Position numbers and translations under genes: made by a program. A DNA stretch of 64,000 nucleotides from Paracoccus albicereus (GTDB taxonomy: Bacteria > Pseudomonadota > Alphaproteobacteria > Rhodobacterales > Rhodobacteraceae), in the NCBI RefSeq assembly GCF_024359525.1, contig NZ_JAKZEU010000002.1, positions 930,001 through 994,000 of the forward strand, given 5' to 3'. How positions within the stretch are numbered: the first letter of the stretch is position 1; each line of letters starts with the position of its first letter. This document shows, piece after piece, positions 37,598 through 49,439 of the stretch. The notes under the pieces were generated by a model, which worked only from the letters and a program-made list of their open reading frames with translations, was not told the origin of the DNA and did not search any database.

Positions 37598-37942
37598 ATG
37601 ATCGCCATCATCTTTGAAGTCTGGCCGGCCGAGGGGCAGAAAACCGACTATCTGGACATCGCCGCCGCCCTGCGGCCGGTCCTGGACGAGATACCGGGCT
37701 TCATCTCGGTCGAGCGGTTCGAAAGCCTGACCACGCCCGGCAAGATGCTGTCACTGTCGTTCTTCGCGGATGAGGACGCGGTGATGGAATGGCGCCGAAC
37801 GCTTGCGCACCGCAAAGCGCAGGCCGCGGGACGCGACGGGGTGTTTTCGGATTACCGGCTGCGGGTCGCTCATGTCATGCGCGACTACGGGATGACCGAC
37901 CGGGCAGAGGCACCGGCGGACAGCCGCGAAATGCATGGTTAG
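37598..37942 (+). CDS. Antibiotic biosynthesis monooxygenase (ABM) domain protein
   Basis: A 114-aa protein with a single ABM ferredoxin-like domain: IIFEVWPAEGQKTDYLDIAAALRPVLDEIPGFISVERFES, then LSLSFFADEDAVMEWRR and HRKAQAAGRDGVFSDYRLRVAHVMRDYG. Members include small cofactor-free oxygenases and haem-degrading enzymes, but many have no known role. The ATG at 37598 fits the family start. It is divergent from the OYE-type gene with 69 bases between, so the two may share control. Confidence 0.85.
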   Translation: MIAIIFEVWPAEGQKTDYLDIAAALRPVLDEIPGFISVERFESLTTPGKMLSLSFFADEDAVMEWRRTLAHRKAQAAGRDGVFSDYRLRVAHVMRDYGMTDRAEAPADSREMHG

Positions 37943-37949
37943 ATTGCGA

Positions 37950-38417
37950 TCAGACCGGGCGTGCGATCGCCAGGATCTTGCTGACGCTGCCCTCACCATC
38001 CTCGATCGGCAGCAGCCTGACGCGGCAATCGGCGCGACCACCGCCCTGCGCAGGGCAGCGTAGGGACAGCTCAGCCTCTTCGCCATCGCGCACATCATCA
38101 AGCGCGGTATCCAGCGCCTCCCTGGACGCGTCCGGCCACAGATCCCACAGGTATCGACCTTGAAGATCACCGTGGCTGGCGACGCCCAACTGAACCAGAC
38201 CAGACGGATTGACCTGGGTGATGCGGCCGTCAGGCTCCATCAGATAGGCGCTGGCCGAGATTTCGCGCAGCAAGGCAAGCGCCAGCGAAGTATCCGGTCC
38301 GGCTGCGTTCGTGTCGCGATGCATGGTGACGCGTCGCCTTGAACGCGGCATGACATCCGCGTCGAACGGGAGTGAGTGGGTGGCGGAACCGCCATCATGG
38401 TTTCTGAAGTCGTCCAT
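37950..38417 (-). CDS. PAS domain protein
   Basis: A 155-aa protein with a disordered first 40 residues and one PAS domain (about 45-155: LLREISASAYLMEPDGRITQVNPSGLVQLGVASHGDLQGRYLWDLWP). No output domain is attached, so it would have to act on another protein. The cofactor, if any, is unknown. ATG 38417 follows a GGAGGG ribosome site. It lies between the convergent ABM gene and RNase P RNA. Confidence 0.8.
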   Translation of the reverse strand: MDDFRNHDGGSATHSLPFDADVMPRSRRRVTMHRDTNAAGPDTSLALALLREISASAYLMEPDGRITQVNPSGLVQLGVASHGDLQGRYLWDLWPDASREALDTALDDVRDGEEAELSLRCPAQGGGRADCRVRLLPIEDGEGSVSKILAIARPV

Positions 38418-38526
38418 GGCTTTCCCTCCAATGGGGGGCGCCTGACAGGCGAAAAGCCCGATAAGCAGATCTATACCTTAGCAGCCTCGGCACGCATAAT
38501 CTACGCATTCAAGATTGATCGTTGTT

Positions 38527-38910
38527 AGCGCGCGGAGGGCCTGTAAGCCGGATTCTGTCCGGGTCGGGTCGCCCCGTCCCTGGATGACCATTCCTCTTAT
38601 CCCGCCATTGCTGACGGGCTCTAGCTGCCAACCCGGACCACCGGGGCAAGGCCGCCCTGCCTTTCGGCGCGTGGTCCCTATTCGGCATTGCTCCCGGTGG
38701 GGCTTGCCAAGCGGGCGCTGTTGCCAGCCCCCCGGTGGGCCTTTACCCCACCGTTTCACCCTTGCCCCGGCGGACCGTGGCGGTCTGTTCTCTGTGGCGC
38801 TTTCCCTGGGGTCGCCCCCGCCGGGCGTTACCCGGCACCGTTGCCTTATGGAGTCCGGACTTTCCTCGGACGCGTTGCCGCGCCCGCGGTCATCCAGCCC
38901 TCCGCGCGCC
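38527..38910 (-). ncRNA. rnpB: RNase P RNA (class A)
   Basis: The catalytic RNA that matures tRNA 5' ends, about 384 bases. Helix P1 is formed by GCGCGCGGAGGGC and its perfect complement GCCCTCCGCGCGC at the two ends. Near the 5' end the universally conserved GAGGAAAGTCCGGACTCC is present, and near the 3' end ACAGAA...CCGGCTTAC; together these make the P4 core. The ends are set by P1 and are uncertain by a few bases. It is divergent from gyrA. Confidence 0.97.
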
Positions 38911-38913
38911 CGC

Positions 38914-38942
38914 CATATGATCCGAGCCGAGATTCGGGTCAA
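38914..38942 (-). promoter_or_regulatory. Promoter of rnpB
   Basis: On the minus strand TTGACC (38942-38937) and CATATG (38919-38914) are 17 bases apart and place the start of RNA just before helix P1. The -10 is imperfect. Confidence 0.65.
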
Positions 38943-38972
38943 GCCCGAGGGCAGTGGCGGGGTCGCTTCGCG

Positions 38973-39001
38973 TTGCACCCGATGCGGGTGGGCTATATAT
39001 C
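38973..39001 (+). promoter_or_regulatory. Promoter of gyrA
   Basis: TTGCAC (38973-38978) and TATATC (38996-39001) are exactly 17 bases apart. Transcription would begin near 39008, giving a leader of about 22 bases before the GTG start. Confidence 0.65.
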
Positions 39002-39029
39002 TTCGGCAACAAGATATTGAGGACTTCCC

Positions 39030-41810
<2,781 letters not shown>

Positions 41811-41860
41811 GGCACAGCAACGCCGTGTGATGCGGCATCAGCGGGGACGAGGAAGGCAGA

Positions 41861-42982
41861 TTGGACCGATCACGCGAAGCCCTGCTGCGAGAGCGCCTGC
41901 AGACCGGCTTTCTGGGTGTCATAGCGTTCGCGCTTATCATGTTCATGCTGGTTCAGGCGCAGTTCATCCTGATCTCGCTTGCGGTCGCGATCATCCTGTT
42001 CTCGCTGACATCCGATGCGATCGGCGCCATTTCGCGGCAAGGCGTTCCCAACCGGCTGGCCACCGCGCTGGCGCTGATCGGGATCGCGCTTGGACTTCTG
42101 TGGCTTTCGACCACGATCGTGGCGCAGGTCAACGCGGTCGTGCTGACCGCCGTCGCCTATGCCGAGCAGGTACAGGCAGCGCTGCCCGGTCTGATCGAGT
42201 GGATGGGTCCGAATGTCGGCGCCTCGCTGGAAACGGCTTTGCGCAACATCGATGTGTCTGGCTGGATCCGCTCTCTTGCCGGGCAGGCCGGAAACATCCT
42301 GTCGGGCAGTATCCTCATCATCCTGTTCGTGGGCTTCATGTTCGCCGAACGCATCTGGTTTCCCGTCAAGGTCGAGCGCTTGGCGGGCGATCCGGCCACC
42401 GCGCTGCAGTGGCGAAGGATCATCGCCTCGATCATGCACCGGGTGAACCGCTACCTGGTGGTCAAGACAGGCGTCAGCGCGGTCACTGCGGCGATTGTCT
42501 GGGTCATCTTCAAGATTGCCGGACTGAACCTTGCCGGTCCGATTGCGATGCTGACCTTCATCCTGAACTTCATTCCTTCGGTCGGTTCGATCGTGGCGAC
42601 GGTGATCGCCTTTCTTCTGTCCTTCGTTCTCAGCGGCGATCTGACCGTGGCGGCGCTTGTCGCGGCCGCCTGCACAGTCACCCAGTTCTTGATCGGCAAC
42701 GTGCTTGACCCGATGCTTCTGGGCCAGACGCTACGTCTGTCCAGCTTCGGGATCATCCTGAGCCTCGCCTTCTGGGGCGCGGTCTGGGGCGTGCCGGGAA
42801 TGTTTCTTGCCGTGCCGATCATGGTCGCAGTCATGATCGTCTGCGCCCATGTCCCGTGGCTCAGGCCCGTTGCAGTGATGCTGTCGCGCGAAGGCCTGCC
42901 CGAGGACGGGATAGACGAAGCGAGCCCGGCGCCGCCCGCCCAGCCAGACCTGCAGTGTCAGTCGGCGACGCCAGGGGAATAG
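41861..42982 (+). CDS. AI-2E family transporter (PerM/YdiK type)
   Basis: A 373-aa inner-membrane protein with about eight hydrophobic segments. The family pattern is seen in the first two helices, a periplasmic helix region (120-150), then KTGVSAVTAAIVWVIFKIAGLNLAGPIAMLTFILNFIPSVGSI and IGNVLDPMLLGQTLRLSSFGIILSLAFWGAVWGVPGMFLAVP. Despite the family name few members move autoinducer-2; ion or metabolite export is known for others. The start is TTG with GAGGAAGG at the right distance. It lies 50 bases after gyrA and may be co-transcribed. Confidence 0.87.
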   Translation: MDRSREALLRERLQTGFLGVIAFALIMFMLVQAQFILISLAVAIILFSLTSDAIGAISRQGVPNRLATALALIGIALGLLWLSTTIVAQVNAVVLTAVAYAEQVQAALPGLIEWMGPNVGASLETALRNIDVSGWIRSLAGQAGNILSGSILIILFVGFMFAERIWFPVKVERLAGDPATALQWRRIIASIMHRVNRYLVVKTGVSAVTAAIVWVIFKIAGLNLAGPIAMLTFILNFIPSVGSIVATVIAFLLSFVLSGDLTVAALVAAACTVTQFLIGNVLDPMLLGQTLRLSSFGIILSLAFWGAVWGVPGMFLAVPIMVAVMIVCAHVPWLRPVAVMLSREGLPEDGIDEASPAPPAQPDLQCQSATPGE

Positions 42983-43025
42983 AGTTAGTCCCCATCGATT
43001 GGCGAGTCGGCGAGGCGCGCCGCCG

Positions 43026-45545
43026 TTAGCGGCCGCCGTCCCCGTCGCCGCCATCCTGACCGCCGCCATCGGCGTCGCCGTCGAAGATCAACCTGGTATC
43101 GCTGGTCCCGCCTGAACGCCGGCCTTCCGAAGAGCCCGATGATGGATCGGATGACGGTTTGCCGACCTTGTCGTCACCCCCGCCTTGCGGAGTCGAAGGC
43201 GCGGCTTTCGACAGCGCCTCTGGATTGCGCAGCCAGATGTCGCGTTGCGCATAGGGGATTTCGATCCCTTCTTCGGCGAAGCGGCGAACCACCTCGTGCA
43301 GGACGTCGGACGTGACGCCCAATCCGCCGGACACATCGGACAGGATCGCGCGGATCTCGAAATCGAGGCTGTCGGCGCCCAGCCCACGGAACAGGACCGC
43401 GGGTGCCGGGTCGATCATCACGGTGGGCTGATCCTCAATGATCTCGCGCAGTATCGACTCGACCTTGCGGGTATCGGTGCCATAGGCCACGCCGACAGGG
43501 ATGATGACACGGCCGTTGCGGCTGGATTTCGTCCAGTTCGTGACCGGCTGGCTGACCAAATCGCTGTTCGGGACGATGACCTCGGTCTTGTCGAAGGTCT
43601 CGACCGCCGTCGAGCGGACCGAGATCCGTTTGACGATTCCCTGCTGACCGCCCGCATCGACCCAATCCCCGACGCTGATCGGACGTTCGATCAGCAGGAT
43701 GATCCCGGAGACGAAGTTCTGGACGATATTCTGCAGGCCGAAGCCGATGCCGAGAGACAGCGCACCGGCGACGATCGCCAGCGATGACAGGTCGATCCCG
43801 GCAGAGGTGATCGCGAATAGGGCCGCCAGCACGATCCCGACATAGCCGAGCCCTGATACCAGCGCGTTCTGCCCGCCCGCATCGATTCGGGTCTTGGGCA
43901 GGATCGAACTGCGCATCGTTCCCTGAAGACCGCGGGTGATGAAGTAGCCCAGGGTGAACACGATCACGAAGGTCAGCACCGCACCCGGCGACAGCGTGAT
44001 CCCGCCCAGCGTGATGCCGCGCTGGACGCGTGTCCAGATTTCCGAGAGATCGTCTACCGAAGCGCCCCAGATCAGCAGGAACAGGGGGATCGAGACGATC
44101 ACCAGCGCGATCCCGATCAGCAGCGGCGCAAGGCCGTCACGTGCCCCTTCCTTGCCGCGCTTCATCATGTCGAAAAGGTCGGCGATGAAGTCCTGCAGCA
44201 GGACCAGGAAGCCGATCAGCGCGAGCGAGAAGGCCCACGACACCACGAAGCCGATCGCCAGGTTGATGACGCCGACCGCACCCGCGATCACCGCAAAGAC
44301 CGCGATGATGCGAGAGATGGCGCCGGCAATCATCATGACTCGGTTGCGCATCTTCAGATCGTCGGCGCTGGTCCAGCGCATCATTCGACGCAGTACGTTG
44401 CCCAGCCGGAACAGGAAGACCGCCGATGCGATGACGAACACGAAATGCCAGACCGTCGCCGCCGCATCCGACATCTCGAACGGAACACGGGGAAACACGC
44501 TGTCGGCCGGATAGACCACGGAGGCCGGCAAGATCGCGTGCGCGACGATGCTTTGCAGCGCCAGGATCGCCGCCAGCCAGTTGGTCGCGTTCCGCGCCGT
44601 CCGCCGCTCGGCATCGGGAATGTCGAGCGAGGCGTAGGCGATCGCGCGGGCCGGGAAGATCTGGCGGGCAAGCCAGAAGCCGCCGAACAGGATCACGCCC
44701 GCAGGTGGCAGCGCGATCAGCAGCGGCCGCGTCCATTCGCGAAACCAGCCGGTCGCCGTCAGCGCGCTCACGGCCAGAAGCACACCCAGCATCGGGATGA
44801 TGATCTGTCCCAGCGATACCAGGAAGGCCACGACGGCGCGAGAATGCTTCGACGACCGTGCCGACAGCCGCGATGGCATCGTGTCGATCCACCGCCGGCC
44901 GTAGGTGAGAAGCAGGATCGCGAGTGCAAGGTAGCCCAGAACTTTCGGCAGGCGGTCACCCAGTTCGGCCAGGCCGCCGCTGCGGTTCAGGGCCGCGCGC
45001 GTCCCCTCGCCGATGCCGCTGGCCAGCTGACCCGCCTCGCTCAGCGCGGCCTGCCAACTGGTCGGCATCAGCGGCGACGGGTAAAGTTTCGTTGCCTGTG
45101 CCGCCTGAATCTCGTCCAGGCGCATGTCGATGTTGCTGATGATCGCATCGGCGCGGCTGTAGGCCTCTACAGCCGCCAGGCGCGGCGCCGTCAGCGTCGA
45201 CAATTGCTCGTTCAAGGTCTCGCGTCGCGCCGCGACACCCGCATCTTCGGTTTCACCCTCGGCCGGTGCCGGGCCCAGCGCCGAGATCTGATCCTCGACA
45301 GCGGCGATGCGCGTCGCGTTGACGCCTTGCCCGCCGTCAAACTCCTCGCGCCATTGGACTGCGCGGCTTCTGATATCCTCCAGCCGGGCAGCCTCGCTGT
45401 CCTCGGCCGCGATAATGTTTTCGGCCTGCTCGGCGAATTGCTCCCATCGGTCGTAATTGATGCTCGACGCCGCGTCCTGCGCGGCTGCGCCGTGACCAAT
45501 AGTGATGAGAACCGTCAGGATGACGGAGAAGAATACCTGTTTCAT
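43026..45545 (-). CDS. Large MscS-family mechanosensitive channel with DUF3772 periplasmic domain
   Basis: An 839-aa protein: signal peptide (1-22), a coiled periplasmic part with DUF3772 features (30-190), about ten membrane segments (230-640), and the MscS pore and beta domain (about 600-760; SLAIVAGALSLGIGFGLQNIVQNFVSGIILLIERPISVGDWV). A Gly/Ser/Asp-rich tail of about 70 residues ends the protein. MscS channels release solutes at low osmolarity. ATG 45545 starts 5 bases after the cysK stop, so the pair is one unit. Confidence 0.88.
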   Translation of the reverse strand: MKQVFFSVILTVLITIGHGAAAQDAASSINYDRWEQFAEQAENIIAAEDSEAARLEDIRSRAVQWREEFDGGQGVNATRIAAVEDQISALGPAPAEGETEDAGVAARRETLNEQLSTLTAPRLAAVEAYSRADAIISNIDMRLDEIQAAQATKLYPSPLMPTSWQAALSEAGQLASGIGEGTRAALNRSGGLAELGDRLPKVLGYLALAILLLTYGRRWIDTMPSRLSARSSKHSRAVVAFLVSLGQIIIPMLGVLLAVSALTATGWFREWTRPLLIALPPAGVILFGGFWLARQIFPARAIAYASLDIPDAERRTARNATNWLAAILALQSIVAHAILPASVVYPADSVFPRVPFEMSDAAATVWHFVFVIASAVFLFRLGNVLRRMMRWTSADDLKMRNRVMMIAGAISRIIAVFAVIAGAVGVINLAIGFVVSWAFSLALIGFLVLLQDFIADLFDMMKRGKEGARDGLAPLLIGIALVIVSIPLFLLIWGASVDDLSEIWTRVQRGITLGGITLSPGAVLTFVIVFTLGYFITRGLQGTMRSSILPKTRIDAGGQNALVSGLGYVGIVLAALFAITSAGIDLSSLAIVAGALSLGIGFGLQNIVQNFVSGIILLIERPISVGDWVDAGGQQGIVKRISVRSTAVETFDKTEVIVPNSDLVSQPVTNWTKSSRNGRVIIPVGVAYGTDTRKVESILREIIEDQPTVMIDPAPAVLFRGLGADSLDFEIRAILSDVSGGLGVTSDVLHEVVRRFAEEGIEIPYAQRDIWLRNPEALSKAAPSTPQGGGDDKVGKPSSDPSSGSSEGRRSGGTSDTRLIFDGDADGGGQDGGDGDGGR

Positions 45546-45550
45546 GTCGA

Positions 45551-46582
45551 TCAGCCTTCGAAGACTTCCGGCAGATCCGGCGCCGAGGCTTCCAGCCAGT
45601 CGGGCGTTGGAAGGCCCTTCGCGCGCAGGAAATCTGGATTGAATAGCTTGGTCTGATAGCGGTTGCCGTAGTCGCACAGGATCGTGACGATCGTGTTGCC
45701 CGGCCCCATGTCGCGCGCCATCCGGATGGCGCCCGCGACGTTGATCCCCGACGACCCGCCCAGGCAGAGACCTTCGTGCTTCAGCAGATCGAAGACGATG
45801 GGCAGCGCCTCTTCGTCCGGGATGCGATAGCTGTAATCGGGCGTGAACCCTTCGAGGTTGGCGGTGATACGCCCCTGTCCGATCCCCTCGGTGATTGATG
45901 TTCCCGGGCTTTCGAACTCGCCTGTCGTGTAGAAGCTGTGCAGTGCGGCACCTTCAGGATCGGCCAGCCCGATCTTGACGCCCTTGGGCTGCAAGACCTC
46001 TGCAACGCCTGCCAACGTCCCGCCCGAGCCTACCGCACAGATGAAGCCATCGACGCGGCCGTCGGTCTGGTTCCAGATCTCGGGTCCGGTGGTCTCGACA
46101 TGGGCGCGGCGGTTGGCGGTATTGTCGAACTGGTTTGCCCAGATGGCGCCCTTGGGTTCGGTCTTCGCCAATTCCTCTGCCAGCCGGCCGGAGTAGCGGA
46201 CATAGTTGTTCGGGTTCTTGTAGGGCGCGGCCGGGACCTCGACGAGGGTCGCACCCGCAAGCCGCAGCATGTCCTTCTTTTCCTGGCTTTGGGTCTCGGG
46301 GATGACGATCACCGATCGAAAACCCATCGACGCACCGACCAGCGCCAGACCGATGCCCGTGTTGCCCGCCGTACCCTCGACGATGGTTCCGCCCGGCTTC
46401 AGCTCACCCCGCTCGACCGCGTCGAGGATGATGTAGAGCGCGGCACGATCCTTGACCGACTGACCGGGATTGAGGAATTCGGCCTTGCCAAGGATCTCGC
46501 AGCCGGTCTCCTCGCTGGCCCGCCGCAGGCGGATCAGGGGTGTGTTGCCGATCGCGGCGGCAAGGTCCTTGTGGATGGTCAT
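45551..46582 (-). CDS. cysK: Cysteine synthase A (O-acetylserine sulfhydrylase)
   Basis: PLP enzyme that makes cysteine from O-acetylserine and sulfide, 343 aa. The Schiff-base lysine is K44 in NPGQSVKDRAA. The substrate loop is EGTAGNTGIGLA, with TAGNTG in place of the more usual TSGNTG, and AVGSGGTLAGVAEVL is the phosphate-binding region. The C-terminal half ends GLCLGGSSGINVAGA and TILCDYGNRYQ. The alanine in the loop is seen in some other cysteine synthases. It leads the cysK-MscS unit. Confidence 0.92.
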   Translation of the reverse strand: MTIHKDLAAAIGNTPLIRLRRASEETGCEILGKAEFLNPGQSVKDRAALYIILDAVERGELKPGGTIVEGTAGNTGIGLALVGASMGFRSVIVIPETQSQEKKDMLRLAGATLVEVPAAPYKNPNNYVRYSGRLAEELAKTEPKGAIWANQFDNTANRRAHVETTGPEIWNQTDGRVDGFICAVGSGGTLAGVAEVLQPKGVKIGLADPEGAALHSFYTTGEFESPGTSITEGIGQGRITANLEGFTPDYSYRIPDEEALPIVFDLLKHEGLCLGGSSGINVAGAIRMARDMGPGNTIVTILCDYGNRYQTKLFNPDFLRAKGLPTPDWLEASAPDLPEVFEG

Positions 46583-46699
46583 GGCTTACACCTGCACTTT
46601 GGCTTGGCAGCGGATGGTCTTTTCCTACACGGGCCGAAGCCGGGGGAGCAACCCCGCCCCGCTCTGGCCGGCACCGCTGCGCGACAGCCTGCTGCCGCC

Positions 46700-47545
46700 T
46701 CAGGTCCTTTGCCGGTCTGCAGCCGCGACCGATCCACGCGGATCTGCGTCCGGACGCTTCGCGTCATCGCTGTCGGGACGGCCCGCCAGACGTGCCTCGA
46801 TTGCGTCCAGACGCTCCAGAACCTGATCGCGATAGGCGGTCGTCATCTCGTTTTCTTCGGAATGGTGGGCGTCCTGCATCGAGTTCACGATCAGGCCGAC
46901 GACAAGGTTCATCACCGCGAAGGTCGTGACCAGAATGAAAGGAACGAAGAACATCCACGCCCAGGGATAGACCTCCATCACCGGACGGACGATGCCCATC
47001 GACCAGCTTTCCAGCGTCATGATCTGAAACAGCGAATAGGCCGAGGCGCCCAGCGTTCCGAACCATTCCGGAAAGCTTTCGCCGAAGATCTTGGTCGCGA
47101 TGACCGCCCCGATATAGAAGATGATACCCATCAGCAAAAAGACCGAGGCCATGCCGGGCACCGCCTCGAGAAAGCCCTCGACCACCCGGCGCAGGCGCGG
47201 CGTGACCGAAACGACGCGTAGCAGTCGCAGGACACGCAGCCCCCGCAAGACCGACAGGCCTTCCGTCATGGGCAAGAGCGCGATGCCGACGACAAGAAAG
47301 TCGAAGATGTTCCAGCCGTCGCGGAAGAAACGCATCCGGTAGGCGAGAAGCTTCAGGACGATCTCGACTGTGAAGACCGCAAGGCACAGCGCGTCAAGGA
47401 ACAGGATCAGGTCGCCCATGCGCGCCATGGTGACGCGCGAGGTCTCCAGCCCCAGGATCACCGCGTTGAAGAGGATGACCACCGTGATGAAATAGCCCGT
47501 CCGGGGGTCTTCCAGCGCGGCAGAAAGCCGCTTGCGCCAGTCCAT
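46700..47545 (-). CDS. Bacterial voltage-gated sodium channel (NaChBac/NavAb family)
   Basis: A single-domain six-segment channel of 281 aa that assembles as a tetramer. S4 has arginines at R101, R104, R107 and R110, the voltage sensor. The selectivity filter is TLESWSM (residues 177-183), the same sequence as in known sodium-selective NaChBac and NavAb channels. S6 is followed by the acidic neck HSEENE and a coiled-coil segment RDQVLERLDAIEARL (239-253). The gene starts one base after the pyrH stop, so it is translated from the pyrH message. Homologues are known from Paracoccus and Ruegeria. Confidence 0.95.
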   Translation of the reverse strand: MDWRKRLSAALEDPRTGYFITVVILFNAVILGLETSRVTMARMGDLILFLDALCLAVFTVEIVLKLLAYRMRFFRDGWNIFDFLVVGIALLPMTEGLSVLRGLRVLRLLRVVSVTPRLRRVVEGFLEAVPGMASVFLLMGIIFYIGAVIATKIFGESFPEWFGTLGASAYSLFQIMTLESWSMGIVRPVMEVYPWAWMFFVPFILVTTFAVMNLVVGLIVNSMQDAHHSEENEMTTAYRDQVLERLDAIEARLAGRPDSDDAKRPDADPRGSVAAADRQRT

Positions 47546-47546
47546 G

Positions 47547-48296
47547 TCAGCCGTGGACCCGCGTGTAGGTCCCCTGCCCTTCGAGGATCGCCTTGAACCC
47601 GCCCGGCTCGTCCAGCGAGAAGACGATGATCGGCAGATCATTGTCGCGGGCAAGGGCGATGGCCGAGGCGTCCATCACGCCCAGATGCTTCTGCAGCACC
47701 TCGTCGTAAGTCACGTCCTCATAGCGCTTGGCGTCGGGAAACTTCTTGGGGTCGCGGTCATAGACCCCATCGACCTTGGTCCCTTTGAAGATCGCCTCGC
47801 AATTCATCTCGTTGGCGCGCAGCGTTGCGGCGGTGTCGGTGGTGAAATAGGGGTTGCCGGTCCCTGCGGCGAAGATGCAGACGCGCTTCTTTTCCAAGTG
47901 GCGCACAGCGCGGCGGCGGATGTAGGGCTCGGCCACCTCGTCCATGCGGATCGCGCTGATGACGCGAGTATGAATGTTTTCGGCTTCCAGCGCCGCCTGC
48001 ATCGCCAGCGCGTTCATCACCGTCGCGAGCATGCCCATGTAATCGGCCGTCGCCCGCTCCATCCCCTGCGCGCTGCCCTGCAACCCGCGGAAGATGTTTC
48101 CGCCGCCGATGACCATGCAGATCTCAACGCCCATGTCCTGGACGCGCTTCACTTCGGACGCGATGCGCGCGACCGTAGGCGGGTGCAACCCGTAGCCCTG
48201 ATCGCCCATCAACGCCTCACCCGAAATCTTCAGCATGACGCGTGAATAATTCACGGGGGCGAGGATCGGGGCTTTGGTTGTCGTCGTATCGCTCAT
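47547..48296 (-). CDS. pyrH: UMP kinase
   Basis: Phosphorylates UMP to UDP, 249 aa. Family elements are [48 protein letters not shown], the ATP-loop [22 protein letters not shown] and [15 protein letters not shown] 48296 was chosen after GAGG. The voltage-gated channel gene follows with one base between, an arrangement not expected for a nucleotide kinase. In many bacteria pyrH is flanked by tsf and frr, which are not here. Confidence 0.97.
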   Translation of the reverse strand: MSDTTTTKAPILAPVNYSRVMLKISGEALMGDQGYGLHPPTVARIASEVKRVQDMGVEICMVIGGGNIFRGLQGSAQGMERATADYMGMLATVMNALAMQAALEAENIHTRVISAIRMDEVAEPYIRRRAVRHLEKKRVCIFAAGTGNPYFTTDTAATLRANEMNCEAIFKGTKVDGVYDRDPKKFPDAKRYEDVTYDEVLQKHLGVMDASAIALARDNDLPIIVFSLDEPGGFKAILEGQGTYTRVHG

Positions 48297-48392
48297 GCCT
48301 CGGCCCCCCGGCGGTTTCATCGCGGCGCAAAATGTCGCAAAACGGATGCAGGATCAACCGCCCGTAACGGGTGTGGACACAGCCCGCGACCG

Positions 48393-49271
48393 ATGCACGA
48401 TCTTTCAGCCATTCCTGCCGACAGACACCTTCTGATCGCGGGTCCGACTGCCAGCGGCAAGTCGTCGCTGGCCATGGACGTCGCTCGTGACCAAGGCGGG
48501 ATGATCGTCAACGCCGATGCCTTGCAGGTCTGGTCGTGCTGGCGGATGCTGACCGCACGCCCCACCGCTGCGGATGAAGCCGCGGTGCCGCACGCGTTGT
48601 ACGGTCACGTATCCCCCGATCGCGCCTATTCGGTGGGCGACTGGCTGGCCGAGGTCGCAGCATTAGCGAAAAGTCGGCGACTGATCGTGGTCGGCGGCAC
48701 CGGCCTCTATCTTACCGCCCTGACCGAGGGTTTGGCACCGATCCCCCCGGTCGCGTCAGACGTCCGCGCAGAAGGCGATGCATTGTTGAGCCACCCTGCC
48801 GGGCTGGCAGCGATGATCGCGGCGCTTGATCCCGAAACGGCGGGACAGATTGATCTGCGCAATCCGGCCCGCGTCCAACGCGCTTGGGAGGTTCTGCAGG
48901 CGACCGGGCGCGGGCTTGCCGCGTGGCAGAAAGAAACACCCGAGCCTCTGATCTCACCCGCCGATGCGACCTGCCTTGTCCTCGACTCAGATCGGAATTG
49001 GCTGGCCGATCGCATCGCGCGGCGTTTTCACATGATGGTCGGCAACGGCGCCTTGGACGAGACGCGAAGCATGGCACCGCAATGGGCGCCCCGAGCGCAA
49101 TGGGCGCGCGCGATCGGTGCACCGGAACTGATGGCACATCTGGAAGGCAGGCTGACCCTGGACGAGGCGGTCGAGGCCGCGATCATCGCGACCCGGCAAT
49201 ACGCCAAGGCGCAACGAAGCTGGTTTCGAAACAGGATGAAGACCTGGACGCGCTGGTCCGTTGGCGAATGA
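48393..49271 (+). CDS. miaA: tRNA dimethylallyltransferase
   Basis: Adds an isopentenyl group to A37 of tRNAs that read UNN codons. It has 292 aa. The P-loop GPTASGKS is at residues 17-24; the usual DSxQ motif reads DALQ (D42-Q45) here. Other parts are GGTGLYLTALTEGL, RVQRAWEVLQATGRGL and IATRQYAKAQRSWFRNR, which binds tRNA and substrate. It is divergent from pyrH with 96 bases between and is followed by the AraC-type gene. Confidence 0.94.
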   Translation: MHDLSAIPADRHLLIAGPTASGKSSLAMDVARDQGGMIVNADALQVWSCWRMLTARPTAADEAAVPHALYGHVSPDRAYSVGDWLAEVAALAKSRRLIVVGGTGLYLTALTEGLAPIPPVASDVRAEGDALLSHPAGLAAMIAALDPETAGQIDLRNPARVQRAWEVLQATGRGLAAWQKETPEPLISPADATCLVLDSDRNWLADRIARRFHMMVGNGALDETRSMAPQWAPRAQWARAIGAPELMAHLEGRLTLDEAVEAAIIATRQYAKAQRSWFRNRMKTWTRWSVGE

Positions 49272-49363
49272 TCCATCTTCGGCCAAAACCCGCCTGATCG
49301 AAGGCGATGCAAGAATGCAACGCAACGGCCTGCATCGTCGCCGAAACTCGCGTTTCGGGCGCG

Positions 49364-49390
49364 TGGTGGCGCAACTTTAAGTTGGTGGCG
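49364..49390 (+). promoter_or_regulatory. Direct repeats with an internal palindrome upstream of the AraC-type gene
   Basis: TGGTGGCG occurs twice at 49364-49371 and 49383-49390, 19 bases apart. Between them CAACTT-T-AAGTTG (49372-49384) is a perfect inverted repeat. AraC-family proteins commonly bind direct half-sites spaced about two helical turns. It lies about 50 bases before the AraC-type start. Confidence 0.4.
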
Positions 49391-49439
49391 GACGTTTTGT
49401 CGGCAATAATCCGCTTACCGCCTTCTTCTTTGCCGTGCC

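Noticed and set aside
48241-48255. Perfect palindrome CGTGAA-TAA-TTCACG
   Set aside because: It is inside the pyrH coding sequence, encodes ordinary family residues, and no regulatory context supports it.
49341-49358. Hairpin CCGAAAC-TCGC-GTTTCGG after miaA as a terminator
   Set aside because: No T-run follows, and it lies close to the AraC-type control region, so its role is unclear.
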